DNA of 64,000 nt from Vibrio hepatarius. Lineage in GTDB: Bacteria > Pseudomonadota > Gammaproteobacteria > Enterobacterales > Vibrionaceae. How positions within the stretch are numbered: the first letter of the stretch is position 1; each line of letters starts with the position of its first letter. The stretch covers positions 1 through 64,000 of the forward strand of contig NZ_JAHKPM010000050.1 in NCBI RefSeq assembly GCF_018860525.1, read 5' to 3'. Below are positions 16,532 to 25,500 of this stretch, in pieces. The position numbers and the translations under genes are program-made. The notes beneath the pieces are model-generated. The model saw only the letters and a list, made by a program, of their open reading frames with translations, was not told the origin of the DNA and searched no databases.

Positions 16532-19500
16532 CCTAACGACTCCAAAGTGCTCGTGCCTTACAACGTTTTGAATACCCCTTCTCTAGATGCAACTCCACTC
16601 CTTTATGCCGGCTCTGGCCTAACATCGATTGAAACTAATCGTGCAGCGGCTGAACGTGCAACGCATGAGAGCCCGCAGACTCCACGGTGGCCGATTGGCA
16701 ATGAGTCGGAACCCTCTGCCCCCATAGAAGAGCTGAATGTGCCGCAAGTACTCGAAAAAAGACGGAGCACCAGTGCCGACCCGTTAGAGGCGGTATGGCA
16801 GGCGTGGCAAGACAAATACGAGCAGGCTAAGACCTTTATAGAGCAAGGATACAATGAACAAGAGATTGATATTCAGCGTGACCTAATCACAGAGCTTAAA
16901 CAGGCCAAAGAAGCAATCACCAATATACCCGCTGAGTTGTCGTCACCCGTTGATGCCATGATAAGTGACGCCAATAGCAAGTCGAAAGGCTGGATTGATG
17001 AGTTGGCCGAATCCGATAGGGCCAATGCGTATCAGCTTGCAAGGCACATCGATGGCAGTTTAAAAGTGGTGACTGAGGCGCTAAAAGCCTTTAAACACGA
17101 CCAAGATTTAGAGTTGGAGACTTGGAAAGAGAAAATTTCTGCCGGATACAAACAAAAGCATGGCCTGACTCAAGACACGGATAACCTGCGCCATCATATC
17201 ACTTTGCGCAGACATGCCGTTAGAGAACGCCTCAAAGACGTGCGTCATGAACTTGAGTCGAGTAAGAACAAGATACAGCGCAAAGGTTGGCGAAATACCT
17301 TCAAACGCGAAGCGGAAGTCAAAGCCTATTTTGAACAGGTGATGAATGCGCTTGAGGTGGTGATAAACGAATTTAAAGGCAAGAAAAAACAGTTTGAACC
17401 AAGTTTTAAAGACAGCGCGGCTTCTATGTTTATATCACAAGCCGGGCAAAGCAAAGAAGAAAAGCGTCAGCGTGGAGAGCATGAACAAGACAAGGCAAGT
17501 AAAGGCATTGACCTTGCTGAGTTAGAAGTGGCTATGGGTGAGCAGATCCTTAAGTTTGAGGATGCGGCCATCAAAGTGGGCAAGGGTGCCAAAAACAAGA
17601 TGGCCAAAGTGGTGATGCAAGTGGCCCGTACCCCAACCTATGTGGCGCCTACCGCAATGCATTTATTGCACAAGGCGCGCTCACCTATGGCCAAGGGGGT
17701 GAACAAAGCCCTCAACCACAATCTTTCAGATGAAGATCAAATCATTCGCTCTATTGTGCGCAGCTTGTGCTGGACGCTTATCCAACCAGCGTTTCGTATG
17801 CAGTATGACTATGCGCCTTTGCTCGGCGCTGCACAATCATTAGCCAAGAGTAAACATAATACCGCCGACAGTGCTGATGTATTGGAAACCATGACTGAGG
17901 GCAGTGCAGCGACCTCGGGCATCAATAAAGCGGCGAGCGCTCAATCTGAAGAGGTTTCAGGTGAGGCAGAACAATCTCGTCAAGAAGTGCTGGAGCCAAG
18001 CCTTAAGAAAGCGCAGCAAACATCAGAGTCACTGCTAGCGCAAGTGTCACTTGGCGGCAACGGGGCGTTAAGAGAAGTGCTTAATCACTATCAAGCTGAC
18101 GACTTAACACAGCTCTTGGAGCAGCTCCAAAGCCTGTCACTCAGTGAAGAGACCCCTGACACAAAGATTCGCCCTTCACTTGACAGAGACGTACAAACAC
18201 TGAAAAACCTATTGGCGCAAGAGCCTTCAAGTCGAGGCGCCCAATTGAACCAAGTCTCAGCCTCAGAGCGTGAACGTCTGGTGAACATCTTATCTACCAT
18301 CAAAGACATGGGCTTGTCTGAGCAAAGGTTTAAGGAGACGGTGGAGTACTTCCTTGGTGTTGGTCAACAAGTCTTAACCAAAGAGGGACAGGAAAGTCTT
18401 GGCAATATTGTGGTGAAAATTGAAGATGCGCTGCGCAAAGGGGAAGCGTACAAAAAAGTGAGGGCAATGGCGCTGAGACTGCGTTCCCGTGCGACGAAAG
18501 CATCAGACTATCAAGACAGCAGTCTAGATAGCATCATACACAAAGCCCGCTTTGCTGGGTTAGCCGCTCGAGATGCCTACGATGAACTGGATTCGCTGGC
18601 GCTGAAACATACCGGCCAACCGCTTGGGCCTTTCTCGAGAAGATCGAGAGTCGCCAAAGACTGGGGCATGTGTGCCAATGAAGTACTGCGTGAAGCTGGG
18701 CATACAGACGCTGCGCTGCTCCCAGACACTGAAATGATTCGTCATGCCTTGACAGAGCGCGATATGCTGACTGGATTGGTGTCGGAGAAAGACCCTTTAG
18801 GGATCTTTTTCTCAACCCGAATTGCGGGCGAGTGGCGCTATGCGTATCGCGATAAAACCATTAAACCGATGAGCCCTGCAGAGTACGCTACGCAGGAGAA
18901 AACACTGGCCGAGTTTATTGTCGGTTGGTCACAAAAGCGTTTGGCTCGCGGTGTGGTGGTCAGCTTTATCGAGGGCGGTATGGATGTCGTGGGTGGCCTG
19001 ACGGTTACACCAATTAAAATCGGCGTTCGCGCGGGTATTAAGGTGCCAATTTCTTTGATTCGTATTGGGTATGACGTGCATAAAATCAAACAAGGCGTCA
19101 TGCCAGGTGAAGATAAACCTTACAAAGTCATTAAAGCGCGTATCACCCACAGGCTAGAGCAGTTGGGCTTTAAGATGGTGATGATCCCTGTTGGCTCCAC
19201 AGTGAAAACTGTCTTTGCGGCTGGGGTGTCGGCGGCAGCGCACGCCCACAACGCCATGGTGGAGAAAGAAGAAGATAAGGTCAAAATTAGCTCTTGGGCT
19301 AAGGTGTTGGGCACAGAAGCTTCGCTTACCGGAGGATCAGTACCGGTTACGCTTGGCGTGAAAACTGCGGTGAATTTAGTGATGGAGCCCTCACCGAAGT
19401 TAACCACCGACGAGCAGCAAGTCGTCGAACAAATTAAACAGGCACTGGCGGGTGAATCAGCGTCTGAAGAATTGGATGCTGTAGATGAGTCGAACCCAAT

Positions 19501-22500
19501 CTCTAATGCCTATCCCGACATAAACCGAGGTGAAGGGGAGTACAAAGAGGCGGTCGATGTATCGCTTGCGAAAATCGCCAATACCCCTTTTGGGCGTGAC
19601 TTAATTGAGTCGATGAATAAGCAAGGGATTAAGATCACTCAGCCTAGTGAGGAAGAGCGTCTTCGCCAACAAGATGGCCAAACGTTTTACGCAACTTATG
19701 CCAAGCCAGAGCTAAATACGATTTTCTTTGACCCATGGAATACCCTCGCAGCAGAACACGCTGAGCAAGCGGATGATAAACCTTGGCTAAGGCGAGATCC
19801 TTCGATTGCTTTGTTCCACGAAATGCTACACCTTTACTACCATAGTCATCCTGTGAAAGTAAATTACCAAGACGATTGGCTCACTATCGACGAGTTGGGT
19901 GAGAAATTGGCGCCCGAAGGGGCAAGTGAGGAAGAAAAAGAGTCATTGAGTCATGGGATCTTTGAACACTTTGTTGCTGGAGCTGACTACGATGCAAATG
20001 GCGTTCACTTGCCGTTTTCTGACCCAAGCTTTATAGAACAATCCGCCCAAGTAGACAATGGTCGTTATATCAGTGAAAACGATTACCGCGAGGCTTTTTA
20101 CCGTGCACAAGGCCAAGCTGTTATCAAAAGGTTGGATTACGGAGATTCGAGTTTCTCCGGTCATGATGGAGACAGGTATGCGCCAAGTTCACAAAGTGGT
20201 GAAGACCAAGCAGAAGATTGGCAATACAAGGTGTCAGAAACCCATACTATTGGAATAAAAGGTACCCAAGAATACTTTGATGATGTCTCCGTCGTACTCG
20301 ATGATCTTAAGGATACCGAACAAGGTAAGAGATTACTCGAAGCAATGAGTAGTCCACAATTCTCGATACGTTTGCCAGCTAAGGAAGTATTAGAAGGCGT
20401 TGAGTACTATCCGGCCAGTGCAGATTTGGATAACAGCATTATCTATTTTGATCCTTTAAGTACCCTCTCGCTTAATGGAGAAACTGGTGGTGATGAACAA
20501 GCTCAAATAATCCTTTTCCATGAACTCTTACACTTATACGACAACAATAATTTAGCCAACGACAGTTATTCAGATGACATTAAACTGCTTGAGCATATGG
20601 TAGTTGGATTACCATATACCCTTGGTGAAGATGTATTAGATTTCAGTGACACGAACATCAAGAAGCAGTATTTACGGGACGGTTCACAAGTCTTTACTGT
20701 CAATCAGCTTAGGGAAGAACTGGGTATTGATCCTAGGTTGCATTATAGCGATGTAGAAAATGCGATTGATGGTCGAGCTTATTTCCGAAGACCAATAAGC
20801 CGTAATGCCCAATTGCATATCAGCCTATTGCAAAGGGTTGAAGAGCTTGAAGAAAAAATAAGAGTAGCGAGGTGGAATATAAATGATGCTGACAGTATTT
20901 TTTCACGGCCTTACCGAAGACGTCAGAGAAAGAAAATAGCAAAATGGGAGAGAGAGCTTAGCAATAATATTCAGCCCAAACTTGATCAATTAGAAAACAC
21001 CTTACCTGCGATAGAGAAAGTGGCTTATGCCAAACTCTGGACTCGAGACGCTCAAGCGCTAAGGCCTGAAACGGCTTATGTAGATGGAGGTATGGGGAGG
21101 CTTTACCAGACGACCAATCAGTCAGAAATTGATAAGGAGCGGCAAAAGGCTAGGCAATACCTCGAAAGTTCGAGAAATGAACTGAACCAGAGAGGGTTAG
21201 GTTCGAGTTATACTGGTAGATTCGACAATCAAGTGCGCTCTCTTGATGAGTTTAAAGAGGAGATGATCGAGGACTTAAACCCTGCTTATACATCAGGCGA
21301 TGTGGTTAAAGTTTATGCTTGGATACTCGCAAAAAAACAATCTCTAAATGAGTTGATAGTCCGAGAGGGTAATACACCATCACTGCGGCAACAGAAGGCG
21401 CTATTAGAAGAGGCTGAACGCATAATTATAGGGCAACGCAACCTATCGAGATTACCTGAAGTTCGTCAATTGTTTTTCAACCCTTCTTCAGACCAAACAA
21501 TGAATTTAGCAGAAGAAATAACCAATGATATTTCTGCATCTTCCGTTTTTGAAGGTTATCGCTTGCCTCTACTTCCCACTGAAATGATGTACCTTGAAAA
21601 GCAGGGTTTTAAATCAAAAGAAACCCTGTTGAATAAGATTTTGCAATATCGGCAAGGGCGGGGTGAACTACACGTAAATGTCCAACAAGTCGAAGCTGAG
21701 TTTTATGCATCTATGAAGGATATCGTTCAGGATAATGAGACGTATACGGTTGCACAGCAGAGAGAGGAGATTCGATCACATGGGGGGCTTATTGCTTACG
21801 AAAGAGAAATCATGAACAAAACCTATATGGCATACTTTTTTGACCGAGTATCACCAGACAGCGCTGCTTATCGATATTGGAAGGAAAATGGCATCGATCA
21901 GCCTGGAAAGGTTAAATTTGCGATTGAACATATAGATCGTTCTCCAAGTCAAGTCGATGATTACATACAAGAAAATAAGGGAACAAGTTATCGAGGCTTA
22001 GAGCGGTTAATTGGTAAACAAATCACTTATACTTCAGGTTTCAGCCAAGAGCGCTACACCATTGGTTACAAGAATATAGAGTCTGCTTTGGGCAAAGAGT
22101 ATCTATATTCAGTCAATCAAGAGGAATTGGATAGTGTTAACTGGAGTACGGAGAGGTACACCAAGTTATTACGTGAACGTGTGACTGAGAAAATTGAGTC
22201 TATTGCTGATAATAATGAAAGAGAAGTGGCACTTAACTTATTGGATCGAGCGCTAAAACCTGTTCAGTACCGAGAGGATCCAAGAGACATTCCTCACATC
22301 ATTAAACCTTACGTAGGCTACCCGCGAGAGAGTATTGGTGAGATTATCAAAGGCGATAGTTATCCATTAGAGAACATGATGGTCATTATTGATGGCGACA
22401 ATTACACTATGATTAGCTTAATGCCTGATGGACAAGTACATAATTTTTCCTCTAGGCAAGATCTGAATCGTTTCTTCCGTAACCCAAGTAATCATGAATA

Positions 22501-25500
22501 TCTTCTTTCTCATGCAAGCTTGTACAATCAAATGGATGGGCGCAGTAAAAAAGGTATGGCGACCATACTGGAAGAGCTTTCTGCATCAAAAGATCACCGT
22601 AATGACAATCGATATATTTTGACAAATGAACTTAAGCACAGGATGGATGCAAAAAGTGTATTCTCCTCTCTTGCGGCCGGATCGAAAGGTTATTATCAGA
22701 GCAAGTTGTACAGTGAAATAGATCTAGTTACAGCAGTAAAAAAACACTATCGAAAAGGCTTAAGTGATACCGGCTCTGTTATTATCGAGCCAAGTTATGA
22801 GCTTCCTGAAGCTTATCAGAATGATAGTTTTAATAAGCTTTATGGAATTCTAAAGCATAAGAATGCTGACCTTCAACCCATGATTACTGACCAGATAGAT
22901 GATTTTAAGAACAATCATCTAGATGTATTCAAGGGATACCTTAAAACAGAATACAAGAATATAGTGAATAAAGCACAGCTTGAAGGGACATTAAGTTCAC
23001 AAGAGGCAACAGACATAATCAACCATCCAGAAAGAATGTTTATTCCGTCATTGCGCAATCAAGTAAAGCATTACCCATTGGAAGGAATGTTGATGACTAA
23101 GAGAGGAAATACAGTCATCTTGATTAGTCTGCAGTCAAACGGTGGTGTACATAAGTTCGATAGTGAGCGAGATTTTAACTTATTTTTCGCTAATCCTGCG
23201 AATAAAGATTATATCTTGTCACATATGAGTGAGCGCAATAAACAGCCTAGAGGGATAAAAGAAAAGGGACCTTCGGAGTTTTTGGACACCTTAGCATCGT
23301 GGTCGAATAAATATCGAGGTACAAATTTTGTTGCTGACGAGCTAATTGAGCCTCTCGCTGAGGACAAATTTGCGCCGCATCCAGTGCAAAACCCAGATGA
23401 GATCATCAATGTAAAACCCGTTCGTTTTAATGCTGCTGATGATGCTTTTGAGATCATGGCCACTCGTATGTTGGATAGGCTCAGAAGCGATGCGGACACA
23501 CTTCTTACTTCGCATTCCGAGTGGAAAACAGATAAGTTTTTTGAAATATCAGGTTATGTGTTGGCAGCAGCTTCCATTATGCTAACTGCTGGCGCAGCGG
23601 CTGGTGTTGGTGGAGTGTATGTTGCAGGCTCTGCCTTTGTTGTGGATATGATTAGTGCTGCTCATGGTATCACCGAGGGTCTATATGTTGTCATTCACGG
23701 TGATACATCGGAGCAGAGAAAACTAGGGCTTCTTCCGTTGGTTCTTGCACCTCTTGATATGTTTGGGGCTGCGGGAGGAGCGGCAGAGTTGAGGCGATTA
23801 GGTAAGGCTGGTGGTACAGTGACTGATTCTCTAGCCACTGGAGGCCGCAGATTACCACCAGTAGAAGAATCCAACGAATTTGATGGCATTCGCACACAAA
23901 AAAACCGACGACGCTCTATTCGAGCAGTGTTAGATAACTTTGGCCTCACAAGGCGCGGAAATTCGCAAACAAGTGTATTCGACGCCTTGCCCAAAATGGA
24001 ACAATCACCAAGTTGGTACACTGCTGATAACCTCTATACCCCTAAAACCAGTGCCCATGGAGTGATATTTAAAGATCCTGACAACCCCGATAGATTGATT
24101 AAGTTTTATAAGCGACCGAGTGATAGAGGTATCGCTGAAAACAACCGGGATGTCTTGAATAAATTGTATGACCAAGATGCTGAATTGAATACCCTTAGAG
24201 GGATCGATGGTGAAACCTATTACGCAGTTAACATGCCCAAAATGAAAGGTATCTCAATAGAGAATATTGAGGAGCCTGACATTATGCTAGATCTACTGAG
24301 GAGAATTGAAGAAAGCGATTTTATTGCTCATTGGGTGGGTAAGTTACAGGATAATGGTATCCGGGTCGAAGATTTAAACCTTGGTAGCGTGCTATATGAC
24401 CCAAGTACTAGGGACTTCAGTTTGGTTGACTTTGATTCATCAACGATTTCAGATTCAGTAAGTAATTCACACTACAAACAAATGTATCGAAGCTTGCACA
24501 CTCCGATAAGGGATCAGCTTGTAAAGAAAGCCAAGACATTATATGAGGGTCAAGAAGAGATGCTCGATACAGTGAAAAGAGTGGAGGAAAAACTGAATCT
24601 CAGGTTTAGAGAACTCATGAGTCACAATGAATACGGAGAAGAAAGCTTCAGCATTTTGATGAAAAGGCAAAATGATGCAGGAGACCGAGAGGGGTGGGGC
24701 TCTGCAAGACTTCCAATGGGCGGAGATGCAGCAGGTAGTCAATCTGTTCCATCCACTAACGGCAGAAACATCTATGGTCACGACAACCCGATGTCGAAAC
24801 CAAGGCAAGATGTCAATTCAGATGGTACATGGGTGGGTGAGCAAGGTACTTTTTATGATGATGTTGATCTTACCGATATCTTGCCAGATGACAGACCGTG
24901 GGCGAACTTGGGGACCTCTTCTCGGCCGCGTTCGGTCGATTATGAAGGCAACAGTTATCGAATAAAGTACACAGACGAGAGAAGTGCAGAGGCAGGCAGA
25001 ACGACTCAATACCGTGCCTCTTTAATCTCCGATTCAGGGGAAGAAATTCCAGTTAGAATCAAAGTGGCAACAAACTGTTCAGAAGCCTATGCCTATGTCG
25101 GGAAGAGTGGATCACCTATGAACAGCTACATGCCTGAGCTTGTCGGTGTTACTGATAGTCAAGGACTGCCTATTTCTGATATCGGCCGAGGACAGATACG
25201 TGAGGAACCTATTTTTCTTATTCTTAGAGATGAGGTGAAAGCACTGGAAGAGACAGGCTCATCGGTTAGAAAAGTGCTTGATGTGAAATTTAGCGATGTT
25301 CGATTAAGAAGCACACCAGCAGAGCGGGCGGTAAATGGCTATCCAGAAAAGAGCTCCCTTTACTATGCTGCTAAAAATAAAGCGATGGATTCATCAGGCA
25401 TACCTTTCATCAACCATAGCGGAGGTAATGAACTCAATAAGTTCTTAGCTATAAGGAATACCAAGAAAAAGCTACTCAGCGTTTTGAACATGGCTGATAA

